From Akkermansia sp. (GTDB lineage: Bacteria; Verrucomicrobiota; Verrucomicrobiia; Verrucomicrobiales; Akkermansiaceae), in contig JAFZGW010000004.1 in the NCBI GenBank assembly GCA_017555205.1, positions 122,299 to 186,298 of the forward strand: DNA of 64,000 bases, read 5' to 3'. Under the pieces are notes generated by a model. It was not told the DNA's origin and did not search any database. It worked only from the letters and a program-made list of their open reading frames with translations. Shown piece by piece: positions 44,921 through 54,272 of this stretch. Each line of letters opens with the position of its first letter. The stretch's first letter is position 1. A program made the translations under genes and the position numbers.

Positions 44921-45853
44921 ATGAAGCGTCAATACAAATCCACCTTCCGCAACTCCGATATGGATCGAGCGAAGCCTAAGAACCACATCTTCAGGGCTAT
45001 CATCAACCGCAACCTCAAGCAGCACCGCAGCAACATGGGATTGGTGGAAGATCGCACCAACAGCGTAACAGTTGTGCGACTCATTATCGCCCTCTTGCTT
45101 ATTCACCTCATTGTCATTGGTGGTGTAATTCTGCGCGGTAAGATTAAGTCCGGGGAGAGTGGCCCCATCGCTCAGGCCACCATCACACCGCCCCCGCCTG
45201 CTGCCCCCGCCGCGCCTACTGCGCCTGCAGCCCCGGCAGCACCGGCTGCACCCGTAAATGACGTACTGCCCCAGCCCGTTGACGGCCCCACGAGCAATCC
45301 GGTGCGCGTGGCTGATAACAACACCGGCCACATTACCCAGCCCCCGGCAGAAACCAACACTCAGCCCGCTACTCCTGAGCCCGTAATCGTCACACCTCCG
45401 GTAGTGGAACCCACGGCCGTTGCGGTTGAGGCACCCGCCGCTCCTGCCCCTGCACCTGCACCGGCCCCTGCACCGACAGAACCGGCCAACCCCACCAAGC
45501 ACCTTGTCACTCAAGGCGATACACTCTACGGCATTGCAAACAAATACAATGTAAGCTTAGACGCCATCCGCAAAGCCAACCCCTCCGTGCGCGGCAGCAA
45601 CATCATCTGCGGCACTTACCTGAGCATCCCCTCAAATGCGAACTCCGACCCCGCACAAGCGGTGGCCGCTCAGCAGGCAAATTCCACCCCCCAGCCTACC
45701 GTCAAGACTTACACCATCGAGAGTGGCGACACTCTTAAGAGGATTGCCAAAAAGCACAACACAACCGTCGCTAAACTCTTAGAGCTCAACAACATTCCTA
45801 AGGAGAAGGCAAATAAAATCCGCAAAGGCGATACCCTTCGTATTGCGGAATAA
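44921..45853 (+). CDS. Membrane-anchored double-LysM protein
   Basis: A 310-residue protein inside the division cluster. A basic cytoplasmic N terminus (about residues 1-45) and one transmembrane helix (VVRLIIALLLIHLIVIGGVI) lead to a Pro/Ala-rich periplasmic linker of ~120 residues with PAP-type runs. Two LysM modules follow: HLVTQGDTLYGIANKYNVSL through YLSIP, and YTIESGDTLKRIAKKHNTTV to the end. LysM binds GlcNAc-containing glycans, so it likely tethers to septal peptidoglycan. No hydrolase domain is present. Its place between murD and ftsW suggests a divisome or wall-anchoring role (inference). Confidence 0.85.
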   Translation: MKRQYKSTFRNSDMDRAKPKNHIFRAIINRNLKQHRSNMGLVEDRTNSVTVVRLIIALLLIHLIVIGGVILRGKIKSGESGPIAQATITPPPPAAPAAPTAPAAPAAPAAPVNDVLPQPVDGPTSNPVRVADNNTGHITQPPAETNTQPATPEPVIVTPPVVEPTAVAVEAPAAPAPAPAPAPAPTEPANPTKHLVTQGDTLYGIANKYNVSLDAIRKANPSVRGSNIICGTYLSIPSNANSDPAQAVAAQQANSTPQPTVKTYTIESGDTLKRIAKKHNTTVAKLLELNNIPKEKANKIRKGDTLRIAE

Positions 45854-45878
45854 CACCACCCCCCATCGGTAACACCGC

Positions 45879-47024
45879 ATGTCCACTCGACTGAGCATCA
45901 TCTGCATTTGGGTTTGCTTCATTACCCTGCTCGTGCTGGGTATCATGATGGTGGCAAGCACCGGCTTATGTGCACCGGTGGGGGAAAACGAAGACCCGAT
46001 GACATTCCTGCAGAAGCAAAGCGGCTTTGCCTTGCTTGGGCTTACAGGTGCCATCGTAGCGAGTTGTATCGACTACCACAGATTGCGCCGTGGAGTCAAG
46101 TTTTTTTGGTTTGCTACCGTCATTCTGCTCATCTGCTGCTTCCTGCCGTTTATCGGCATGAACATCAACGGCGAAAACCGTTGGATTAACCTGGGGTTCA
46201 TGAGTTTCCAACCCAGTGAGCTAGCAAAGTGTGTGCTTATGATTTGCTTGGCGCACTGGTACACCACCCACCGCGAAATGGCAGGCACGTTCTGGAAAGG
46301 CTTTGTCATGCCCGGTGCCATTTTCGGCATACCACTGCTGCTCATTCTGGTAGAGAAGGACATGGGCACGGCGGCCGCACTGGCGATGTCGGGGTTCTGC
46401 GTGATGTTCGTTGCCGGTGTGCGCACCTGGGTACTGCTGCTCTGTTTCGTATTGGGCGCGATGATTTTGTTCGATCAAGCCACCGGCAGCCCCAACCGAC
46501 TCGAACGCATATATGCTTGGTTCGACCCCGAAAAATACAGCCGGGAGTCCGGCCGCCAGCAGTGGATTGCCATGCTGGCCTTTGCCCGTGGCGGCATAAG
46601 CGGTGTTGGGTTGGGTGATGGGCTCGAAAAGTTCGGTAACCTCCCCTTTGCCCATACCGACTTCATTTTTGCCGAAGTTGGTGAGGAATGGGGCTTGGTC
46701 GGCTCGCTCGGAGTACTGATACTCTTTACCATGCTGACCCTTTCCGGCATCTTGCTGGCCTTGCAAACCAACGACACCTTCGGTCGCTTGTTAGCCACCG
46801 GTCTGGTATGCACCATCTTCTGGCCGGCCATGCTCAACATGATGGTGGTCACCTCCATGTTGCCGAACTCCGGTCTGCCGCTACCGTTCATCAGTTACGG
46901 CGGCACCAATCTAGTCTTCACTATACTGGCTATCGGGCTGCTGACAAGTATTCAGCGGCACACCCCCACCAAACGCGAGCCCTATTGGCCCGAACGCAGA
47001 CTTCAGCAAAACAGCAAATCATGA
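45879..47024 (+). CDS. ftsW: Septal peptidoglycan polymerase FtsW (SEDS)
   Basis: A 381-residue SEDS-family inner-membrane glycosyltransferase, partner of FtsI. About ten transmembrane helices are visible. Conserved SEDS stretches are NGENRWINLGFMSFQPSELAK (written here without its last residues' context), LVEKDMGTA, PFAHTDFIFAEVGEEWG and LPFISYGGTNL near the end. The stop codon overlaps the murG start (ATGA), so the two are translationally coupled. Confidence 0.95.
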   Translation: MSTRLSIICIWVCFITLLVLGIMMVASTGLCAPVGENEDPMTFLQKQSGFALLGLTGAIVASCIDYHRLRRGVKFFWFATVILLICCFLPFIGMNINGENRWINLGFMSFQPSELAKCVLMICLAHWYTTHREMAGTFWKGFVMPGAIFGIPLLLILVEKDMGTAAALAMSGFCVMFVAGVRTWVLLLCFVLGAMILFDQATGSPNRLERIYAWFDPEKYSRESGRQQWIAMLAFARGGISGVGLGDGLEKFGNLPFAHTDFIFAEVGEEWGLVGSLGVLILFTMLTLSGILLALQTNDTFGRLLATGLVCTIFWPAMLNMMVVTSMLPNSGLPLPFISYGGTNLVFTILAIGLLTSIQRHTPTKREPYWPERRLQQNSKS

Positions 47025-48103
47025 GCAAACCTCTCAACGTCATTATTGCCTGTGGCGGCACCGGCGGCCACCTCTTCCCCGGCATTGCCGTGGCTCAGCA
47101 GTTGCGCTGCATGGGGCACAACCCCGTACTATTGATTTCTCAGAAAAAAGTAGATGCCGAGGCCGCCGGTAAATACGGCGACCTTAAATTCCACAGCATA
47201 CAAGCCATTGCAAAGCCCCCCACCTTCTCCCCGCGCATGCCGGGCTTTCTGTGGAACATGCTGCGCTCCTACCTGACCTGCCGCAAAATCATACGTCAAG
47301 AGCAGGCGGATGTCGTCATCGGCATGGGCGGCTTCACCTCACTGCCTCCCATCGTTGCAGCCCATCACATGGGACTGCGCACCTATGTGCACGACAGCAA
47401 TGCCCTGCCCGGCAAGGCCAACCGCCTGACGGCCCGTTGGTGTACCGCCGTCATGCTCGGTCTGAAGGAGGCCGCTGCCTATTTCCCCGGCAGCCATTGC
47501 ATTATGACCGGCACCCCCGTGCGCGATGAACTCCGCGAGCTGCCCACGCAGCGCGAGGCTCGCGAACGCCTTAACCTACCCCAAGATAAGCCCGTCATTC
47601 TCGTTACCGGTGGCTCGCAAGGCGCCCGTAACCTCAACAGCATGCTTATCGAAGCCGCACAAGCAGACCCCGATGTTCACTACCTCGTCATTGCAGGAAG
47701 GCTCGACTGCGAGCGCGTAACCGACTTGGCCGCCGGAGCCCCGAATATCACCGTCCTAGGCTTCTGCTCCGACATGCCGGCAGCTTATGCCGCCGCAGAC
47801 GGTGTAATTGCACGTTCCGGAGCCTCTACCCTGACCGAGCTATCGTTCATCGGCAAGGCATGCCTGCTGGTTCCCTTCCCCTTCGCGGCGGATGACCACC
47901 AAACCTTCAACGCTCGAGTATTCACCGCAGCAGGAGCGGCAGCCATGTACCAACAGGCCGAACTTACCACTGAGAAGGTGCTCAGCTTCGTACACGACAC
48001 CATCTTAAACCCGACTGCCCGCAGCACTATGGAAGCCGCCATGCGCGCACTCTGTAAATCAGATGCGGCAGAAGCTATCGCCCGTACCATTTCAACCAAT
48101 TAA
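47021..48103 (+). CDS. murG: UDP-GlcNAc:lipid I N-acetylglucosaminyltransferase MurG
   Basis: A 360-residue GT28 enzyme that converts lipid I to lipid II on the inner face of the membrane. I start at the ATG at 47021 (MSKPLNVIIACGGTGGHLFP), which overlaps the ftsW stop codon and places the GGTGGH glycine loop at the expected N-terminal position. Further family motifs are MGGFTSLPPIVAA, VTGGSQGARNLN and the donor-binding RSGASTLTEL. A frame open far upstream inside ftsW is discarded. The genes that often follow murG (murC, murB, ddl, ftsQ, ftsA, ftsZ) are not here. Confidence 0.95.
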   Translation: MSKPLNVIIACGGTGGHLFPGIAVAQQLRCMGHNPVLLISQKKVDAEAAGKYGDLKFHSIQAIAKPPTFSPRMPGFLWNMLRSYLTCRKIIRQEQADVVIGMGGFTSLPPIVAAHHMGLRTYVHDSNALPGKANRLTARWCTAVMLGLKEAAAYFPGSHCIMTGTPVRDELRELPTQREARERLNLPQDKPVILVTGGSQGARNLNSMLIEAAQADPDVHYLVIAGRLDCERVTDLAAGAPNITVLGFCSDMPAAYAAADGVIARSGASTLTELSFIGKACLLVPFPFAADDHQTFNARVFTAAGAAAMYQQAELTTEKVLSFVHDTILNPTARSTMEAAMRALCKSDAAEAIARTISTN

Positions 48104-48118
48104 CTCTCACTCTTCATT

Positions 48119-50902
48119 ATGCGCTCCCGTTCCGCCAGAATCGCCTGCAATGTAGCTATACTCTGCGCCGGAGCAGTAGCTATCGCCGGTGCAGCCTACC
48201 TTTACCTGCCGGAGGAAAAAAGGCCAACCGCAAGCTCTGCAAAAGACGCCAAGGAGTCGGCAAAAGAAGAACTCAAAAAACGAGACATCTCCGCCGAACA
48301 GTTTTCGAGTGCTCTCATCAATGCGGCGAAAGAAGGTGACTACCAACTGATTCAGCACCTGATAGCCGCCGGAGCCGACTTTAACGCCTGCGATGAAAAT
48401 GGCGTCAGTGCGCTGCAATTAACCGTCAAAGGCTCGCACCATGAATGTACCCGCCTCTTGCTGCAAGCCGGTGCCAAGCTCGACAACGGCTTGCTCAATC
48501 TAATTAGCTCAAAAGATGGCGCCAATCGTACAGCGACCAGCGATGGTGAACTACTGAAAGCAGCTGAAGATGGCGATTTCAACACCATGAAAAAACGCCT
48601 CGAGGACGGCGCTTCGGCAAACTCCTCCGGGGCAAATCAGCGTACCGTTCTGCAAATCGTATCGCGCAAAGGTCTGCCGCAAGCAGTCGAACTTCTGCTG
48701 AAACACGGAGCAAAAGTCGACACAGAGAACTACAACGGCGACACCGCGCTGCACGAGGCTGTACGCAGCGGTAACCCCCAGTGTGTGCAGCTCCTGCTGG
48801 AGGCCAAGGCTCCTATCGATGCCGACGAGTGCGGTGTAACCCCGCTCTACGAAGCCGCTCGACTGAACTCCCCCGAAATCGTATCGCAACTGCTGACCGC
48901 CGGAGCCAACCCGAACAGTACAGACCGAACAGGTATGCCCATTCTCCACATTACCGCGCTGGAGAATAACCACGAGTGCCTTACCCTGCTACTGAAGCAC
49001 GGTGCCGACCCTCAATCAGCAACGGAGCAAGAAAGCGCCCTGCACAAAGTTGCCCGCGAAGGGCTCATTGAATCGATGAAAATCCTGCTGAAAGCAGGTG
49101 CAAAGGTCGACGCTGTCAACCACGCAGGCGATACCCCCCTGCACTGGGCGGCCGAAAAAGGCAATCAGCAATGTGTAAAAGAGCTCATTCAAGCAAAGGC
49201 TCCGCTGAATGCCCGGAACAACCACGGCCGCACCCCGCTTTATATTGCCACCAACGTCGACAACATTGCAGCCATGCAAGCACTGCTGGAGGCCGGCGCA
49301 ACTCCCGACATCATTAGCGAAGATGGCAGCAACGCCCTGCTGAGAGCCTTGCAGCTGGGCAATAGCGACAGCGCTGTTATCCTGCTTACACACGGAGCGA
49401 AGGCCACAGCAACCTTACCCAATGGACAAACCGCACTTCACCTTGCAGTTCTCGGCCAAAAGCCCGCTCTTGCACGCATGCTGCTCGAGAAAGGGGCCGA
49501 TGTGAATGCCACCAATGCAAGGGGACAAACAGCCCTCGACCTATTGCCCGACACCGACCTGAGCGAGCTTGCCGCACTGTTAGCAACTGCCACTCTCAAA
49601 CAACAAGGTCATTCAAACGGTCTGGAGGCTCAACTCTTCCAAGCTATCAGGGATAACAACACCGAGCAGCTTACCCTGTTGTTGCAATCCGGCGTATTGA
49701 AAACCCACCCGCAGGAAAACTCGCTTTCCCCCTTGCATCTGGCAGCAAAATTGGGCAAAATCGAAAGCCTTAAACTGCTGCTGACCGCAGGTGCATCCCC
49801 TTCCGTACGAACACCGGACAACAACACCCCCCTACACTTGGCTGCAATGGCAGGCAACAAGGACTGTATCACCCCCCTGCTGCTTGCCGGTGCGGATTAC
49901 CGCATAACCAACAACAATTCCCACACCCCACTCGCAGCGGCGCAAGTTGCTAAGCAGAAGGAATGTGAGACCCAACTTTCGGCAATTACCCGACTGGGTA
50001 ATGCCAAAATCATGCCGAAGGAATACGCAAAAGTGATTCGCGATGCCATTAAAGAAGGCGCACTGGAAAAACTCCAACTTCTGTTAGATGCCGGTACTGA
50101 GCTGAACGCAAATGATGAAAACGAAGTCAGCTTGCTGCGCGAAGCCATCAGGAGTAAACGTATCGCGTGCGTGCATGCACTGCTGAACGCCGGAGCAGAC
50201 CCGAATGACACCATGAACGGCGGCGAATCGCTGTTGCACGAGGCCGCAACCCTCGGCTCGGCGGATGCGGTTCGAGCCCTGTTGGATAAAGGTGCTGCCT
50301 ACTCAGCAGATGGCAACACGACCTCCCCCCTCTACACCGCCTGCCGCGAAGGTCACATAGAATGCGTGCGCATATTGCTGGACCACGGCATGAACCCCAA
50401 CGAAACAGATAAACTGGGGCGCAGTCTTCTCTACTGGACCGTGCGAAACAACCACCCACAGTGCATGCAAGCACTGCTGAAGAAAGGTGCTGACCCCACA
50501 AAAAGCTCGAGTGCAACCTCACTTCTTCACCTTGCTGCCCGACAGGGCAATGCTGAGATTATTCAAATTCTTCTTAAAACCAAGATTGATATCAACTCAG
50601 TCGACGGCATGTTCGAAACACCGCTCATTGCAGCGGCAAGCGGTGGGCATAGCTTCTCTGCCAAGCTCCTTATCGAGGCCGGCGCCAACGTCAATTTCAA
50701 GAACAAATCGGGTCGAACAGCCCTGCACGCAGCAGCTGCGGGCGGAGATATCAACACCATTAGGCTCCTGCTGCAAAAAAACGCGCTCCCGAACGTGCGC
50801 GATATCTCGAACAACACCCCTCGTTCTTACGCCATTGTCAACGGTCACAATGAATGTGCCAAGCTCCTGTACCATGCAGAAGTGAACCAGCACAAGTACT
50901 AA
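48119..50902 (+). CDS. Large ankyrin-repeat protein in the division cluster
   Basis: A 927-residue protein with one N-terminal hydrophobic helix (CNVAILCAGAVAIAGAAYLYL) followed by about two dozen ankyrin repeats filling the rest. Typical units read TALHEAVRSGNPQCVQLLLE, TPLHWAAEKGNQQCVKELIQ and TALHAAAAGGDINTIRLLLQ. The basic N terminus predicts a periplasmic repeat domain, or a lipid-free secreted form. It starts 15 bp after murG and ends 6 bp before mnmG, so it is part of the operon. Ankyrin domains bind proteins; the partner is unknown. It shares its anchor-plus-ankyrin design with the pair at 24.6-27 kb but lacks their Trp-rich anchor. Confidence 0.88.
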   Translation: MRSRSARIACNVAILCAGAVAIAGAAYLYLPEEKRPTASSAKDAKESAKEELKKRDISAEQFSSALINAAKEGDYQLIQHLIAAGADFNACDENGVSALQLTVKGSHHECTRLLLQAGAKLDNGLLNLISSKDGANRTATSDGELLKAAEDGDFNTMKKRLEDGASANSSGANQRTVLQIVSRKGLPQAVELLLKHGAKVDTENYNGDTALHEAVRSGNPQCVQLLLEAKAPIDADECGVTPLYEAARLNSPEIVSQLLTAGANPNSTDRTGMPILHITALENNHECLTLLLKHGADPQSATEQESALHKVAREGLIESMKILLKAGAKVDAVNHAGDTPLHWAAEKGNQQCVKELIQAKAPLNARNNHGRTPLYIATNVDNIAAMQALLEAGATPDIISEDGSNALLRALQLGNSDSAVILLTHGAKATATLPNGQTALHLAVLGQKPALARMLLEKGADVNATNARGQTALDLLPDTDLSELAALLATATLKQQGHSNGLEAQLFQAIRDNNTEQLTLLLQSGVLKTHPQENSLSPLHLAAKLGKIESLKLLLTAGASPSVRTPDNNTPLHLAAMAGNKDCITPLLLAGADYRITNNNSHTPLAAAQVAKQKECETQLSAITRLGNAKIMPKEYAKVIRDAIKEGALEKLQLLLDAGTELNANDENEVSLLREAIRSKRIACVHALLNAGADPNDTMNGGESLLHEAATLGSADAVRALLDKGAAYSADGNTTSPLYTACREGHIECVRILLDHGMNPNETDKLGRSLLYWTVRNNHPQCMQALLKKGADPTKSSSATSLLHLAARQGNAEIIQILLKTKIDINSVDGMFETPLIAAASGGHSFSAKLLIEAGANVNFKNKSGRTALHAAAAGGDINTIRLLLQKNALPNVRDISNNTPRSYAIVNGHNECAKLLYHAEVNQHKY

Positions 50903-50908
50903 AACTCC

Positions 50909-52756
50909 ATGCCTACCAATTTTGACATAGCCGTTATCGGCGGCGGCCATGCCGGTATAGAAGCAGCCCTGGCTGCCGTACGGCTCGGCGGCAGGGTCGC
51001 GCTCATTACCCACGACCTCGACTCCATAGGCCAGATGAGCTGTAACCCCGCCATCGGCGGTCTGGCAAAGGGGCATATCGTGCGCGAAATAGATGCCCTC
51101 GGCGGTGCCATGGGCCTGAATACAGATGCAACCGCCATTCAATTCCGCATGCTCAATGCCAGCAAGGGACCCAGCGTACGAGCTCCCCGTGCCCAGTGCG
51201 ACAAACTCGCTTACCGCGCCCGCATGAAGTGGGTCATGGAGACCACGCCCGGCTTGCAACTCGTACAGGGAGATGCCGCCGAAATCGTAACTGACGGCGG
51301 CCAGGTAACCGGGGTAACCACCACATGGGGGCAGAAAATCGCTGCGCGCGCCGTCGTACTGTGCAGCGGCACATTCATGCGCGGCTTGTTGCATGTGGGT
51401 ATGGACCACCTGCCCGGCGGCCGTTTGGGTGCCGCCCCCACCGGGATATCCGCCTGCTTGGCAGCCCTCGGCTTCCCACTTGCCCGCTTCAAAACCGGAA
51501 CCTCGCCGCGTATCAAGGGCAGCACCATCGACTTCAGCGCGCTGGAAATGCAGCCGGGCGATGAACCGCCACCCCTCTTCAGCAATATATCTCGCACCGT
51601 GCTGAAGCGTGACCGCGAGCCCCACTGCACCCTCAACCTACTGGCAGAGCCCGATTTCGAGCTGCGCCAGCTCCCCTGCGGCTCCACCTACACCAACGAG
51701 CACACGCACGATATCATACGCGCCAACCTGCAGTACAGCCCGCTCTTCGGTGGTGTTATCGAGGGCACCGGCCCGCGCTACTGCCCCAGTATCGAGGATA
51801 AAGTCGTGCGCTTCGCGGACAAAAACCGCCACCAGATTTTCATCGAACCCGAGGGCCGCAGTACAGATGAATACTACCTCAACGGCCTTTCCTCCAGCCT
51901 GCCCTTCTTCGTGCAGCAAGACATCGTACACAGCATTCCCGGGCTCGAAAAAGCCGAGCTTATACGCCCCGGCTATGCCGTGGAGTACGACTATGTGCCC
52001 CCTACCGAGCTGCACCCCACCCTCGAAACCAAGCGCATACGCGGCCTTTACTTCGCCGGCCAAATCAACGGCACCAGCGGTTACGAGGAGGCCGCAGGCC
52101 AAGGGCTACTGGCAGGTGCAAACGCCATGCTGGCTCTGCAAGGGCGTGAGCCGCTCATCCTGCGCCGTGACCAAGCATACTTGGGTGTGATGGTGGATGA
52201 CCTCGTAACCCGCGGCACGGATGAGCCCTACCGCATGTTCACCAGCCGCGCCGAAATGCGCCTGTTGCTGCGCCAAGACAACGCAGACCTGCGTCTTTCC
52301 CCGCTGGCAGCCGAGCTGGGGATGCTCTCCCCGGAGCGCGGGCAAGCCGCAGCCGAGCGACTGCAAGCCATTCAGAGCGGCGTAGAACTCACCAATCAGG
52401 TAAAAGTCGAGCCCGGCGTCAACCTCAACCTCTGGCTGCGCCGCCCCGGTAACGACTGGCAAAACCTGCCGCCTGACCTGCTGGCAACCTTCCCCGCTGA
52501 CCTCTGGGAACCCATCGCCATCGAAGTCACTTACGTCGGCCATATCGACCGCATGCGAGTCACCGCCGAGCGCATCCGCCGCCAGGAAGATAAGCGCATA
52601 CCCGCCGATATCGACTACGATGCCATCCCCGCCATGAAAACCGAGGCACGCCAGCGCCTGAGCCGCATTCGCCCCGGCACCATCGGGCAAGCCTCGCGCA
52701 TACCGGGCATCACCCCGGCGGATATCGCCCTACTGCTCGTGTGGCTCAAAAAATAA
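50909..52756 (+). CDS. mnmG: tRNA uridine-34 5-carboxymethylaminomethyl modification enzyme MnmG (GidA)
   Basis: A 615-residue FAD enzyme that works with MnmE to modify wobble U34 of several tRNAs. The FAD-binding motif [11 protein letters not shown] is at residues ~10-20. It is followed by the signatures [28 protein letters not shown] and [21 protein letters not shown]. The C-terminal helical domain includes [20 protein letters not shown]. Length is typical. It closes the long plus-strand operon, 6 bp after the ankyrin gene, a linkage I do not know from model organisms. Confidence 0.96.
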   Translation: MPTNFDIAVIGGGHAGIEAALAAVRLGGRVALITHDLDSIGQMSCNPAIGGLAKGHIVREIDALGGAMGLNTDATAIQFRMLNASKGPSVRAPRAQCDKLAYRARMKWVMETTPGLQLVQGDAAEIVTDGGQVTGVTTTWGQKIAARAVVLCSGTFMRGLLHVGMDHLPGGRLGAAPTGISACLAALGFPLARFKTGTSPRIKGSTIDFSALEMQPGDEPPPLFSNISRTVLKRDREPHCTLNLLAEPDFELRQLPCGSTYTNEHTHDIIRANLQYSPLFGGVIEGTGPRYCPSIEDKVVRFADKNRHQIFIEPEGRSTDEYYLNGLSSSLPFFVQQDIVHSIPGLEKAELIRPGYAVEYDYVPPTELHPTLETKRIRGLYFAGQINGTSGYEEAAGQGLLAGANAMLALQGREPLILRRDQAYLGVMVDDLVTRGTDEPYRMFTSRAEMRLLLRQDNADLRLSPLAAELGMLSPERGQAAAERLQAIQSGVELTNQVKVEPGVNLNLWLRRPGNDWQNLPPDLLATFPADLWEPIAIEVTYVGHIDRMRVTAERIRRQEDKRIPADIDYDAIPAMKTEARQRLSRIRPGTIGQASRIPGITPADIALLLVWLKK

Positions 52757-52784
52757 GTGGCGCACCTCTTTCCGGAGCGCCACT
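52756..52784 (+). terminator. Hairpin after mnmG
   Basis: An 8-bp stem AGTGGCGC/GCGCCACT with a 13-nt loop starts at the mnmG stop codon. Only a short delayed T-run (CTTTT) follows, so termination efficiency is uncertain. Confidence 0.5.
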
Positions 52785-52816
52785 CGGCAGCTTTTGATTA
52801 GAAAAGCGTAGTTACT

Positions 52817-53956
52817 TTACGTCCACGTCAATCGTCGTCCGTATTCCTCATTTGAGCATCTGCGATGTTCGCAGATACTGCCATCGGCCTCAACTTTGAA
52901 GAATCCGGTTTCATTGCCCTGCCAGAAACGCGCTCCGACAAACCAATCTGAACCGAGCGGGCCACCGACAGGCCAACCGCATATCCCCGGCTCACTTATC
53001 CTATCATACTCAAAATTAATAAGCACCTTACCGTCCTTATCTACGATACCATACTTCGAACTCTCCGCATCTCTTACTACCATCAAGTTCGTTCTGGCAT
53101 AATTGAATGTTTCACTATCGATGTTCTCATCAACCGGGACAAACGCTGTAAATACATCATCGAACCGCGACCTATCAGAAATCTCAGCGCCTTGCTCATC
53201 TTCACCAATCAAACTGAGTATAGCGTCCATCGATGGGCGGAGCTGATAGTACGGCATAGTACACGCCCTGATAAGATTTTTCAGTCGTGCAGATTCGCCA
53301 CATAACGGTGCCGCCTCTTCAATCTCTATACCATACTCTGAACTCTCCTTGGGCAGTTTACCATAAGCCAACTCATACAGCGCAATACCAAACGACCACA
53401 CATCGCTATGCGTTCCCCGGTCTGCCCATGGTTCCGGCGCCAAATACACACTGGGAATAATCGTTTTGCCGGCGGATTCACCCAGCTTGCCTATGTCCGA
53501 CACTTTATAGCATTCCCCCAAATCGGTTAAAACGTACTTACCCTCTGAATTCAATAGAATGTTAGACAACTTAACATCCTTGTGAACCATCCCTCGCTCG
53601 TGCAAATACTTTAACCCGCTCGCTATGTCTTTCGCGAATTCCCAAATCGTCTTCTCGTTGTATTTACCACGCATACTCTGAATAGACGAATGCGGGCAGT
53701 ACGGCATGACAAGGCAAACATACTCCCCATCTTCAACCAAATCCAGCACAGGATGTATATTGGGGTGTTTCAGCTCCTTACCAAGCTCATACTCACGGCA
53801 GGCTTCATCAAGCACATACGAACCGGGAATCTCCTTATATACCTTAAGCGCAACTTCCGTGCTTTCTTTCGTATCCAAAGCAAGCCATACCTTTCCATAC
53901 CCTCCCTCACCGATAACACGGATGAGCTGATATCGTTCCTTAATTAACTTATTCAT
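52817..53956 (-). CDS. Serine/threonine protein kinase (PknB-like) with C-terminal WG-type module
   Basis: A 379-residue cytoplasmic Hanks-type kinase without a transmembrane helix. The P-loop GEGGYGKVW (residues 16-24), Lys38 (VALKVYK), the catalytic loop HKDVKLSN with Asp127, a DLG in place of DFG (Asp145) and APEPW with DVWSFG are present, so it should be active. After the kinase fold, residues ~300-345 contain KYGIVDKDGKVLINFEYDRI, typical of WG/KWG beta-repeats that bind other proteins. A phosphatase or FHA partner is not adjacent. Base composition is visibly more AT-rich than in neighbouring genes, consistent with transfer. The target is unknown. Confidence 0.85.
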   Translation of the reverse strand: MNKLIKERYQLIRVIGEGGYGKVWLALDTKESTEVALKVYKEIPGSYVLDEACREYELGKELKHPNIHPVLDLVEDGEYVCLVMPYCPHSSIQSMRGKYNEKTIWEFAKDIASGLKYLHERGMVHKDVKLSNILLNSEGKYVLTDLGECYKVSDIGKLGESAGKTIIPSVYLAPEPWADRGTHSDVWSFGIALYELAYGKLPKESSEYGIEIEEAAPLCGESARLKNLIRACTMPYYQLRPSMDAILSLIGEDEQGAEISDRSRFDDVFTAFVPVDENIDSETFNYARTNLMVVRDAESSKYGIVDKDGKVLINFEYDRISEPGICGWPVGGPLGSDWFVGARFWQGNETGFFKVEADGSICEHRRCSNEEYGRRLTWT

Positions 53957-54202
53957 GATTTTTATTGTTTTTGTTATTTTTAATTATAGCTTCATACAAC
54001 CACATGAAGCTACCTTCCATAGCGTAACAGATTTAAAAAAAATCGCAAGCCTTTTGGGTCTGAACTCTCCCAATTTTTTGTCAACACACATATACTCATT
54101 GCCTCAAAAATAGCCGGAGATATCATTTAACCTCTAGGCTTTTCCTGACAACCCGAATAGCTACTTTTTATTTTCAGCAACTTACTCAGCCGGCAACAAA
54201 TT
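53957..54202 (-). promoter_or_regulatory. Kinase promoter region with inverted repeat
   Basis: A perfect minus-strand TATAAT (53988-53983) lies 26 nt before the kinase ATG. Immediately upstream is an inverted repeat GCTTCAT-N8-ATGAAGC (53989-54010), placed where a repressor or activator could act. The rest of this 246-bp gap is AT-rich and I see nothing else in it. Confidence 0.5.
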
Positions 54203-54229
54203 AAAAAAGCGCGCCCGAATGGGCGCGCT
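54203..54229 (-). terminator. Terminator of the MacAB-TolC-type operon
   Basis: A perfect 9-bp stem AGCGCGCCC/GGGCGCGCT with a 4-nt loop is followed on the minus strand by TTTTTT, 43 bp after the outer-membrane factor stop codon. Confidence 0.9.
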
Positions 54230-54272
54230 ATAAGGGGGGGATAGGTGCTAACCTGCGGAACAAAGCGGCACA

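Noticed and set aside
46688..47020. Upstream extension of murG inside ftsW
   Set aside because: The GGTGGH loop must lie near the N terminus, and the ATGA overlap at 47021 is a standard coupled start.
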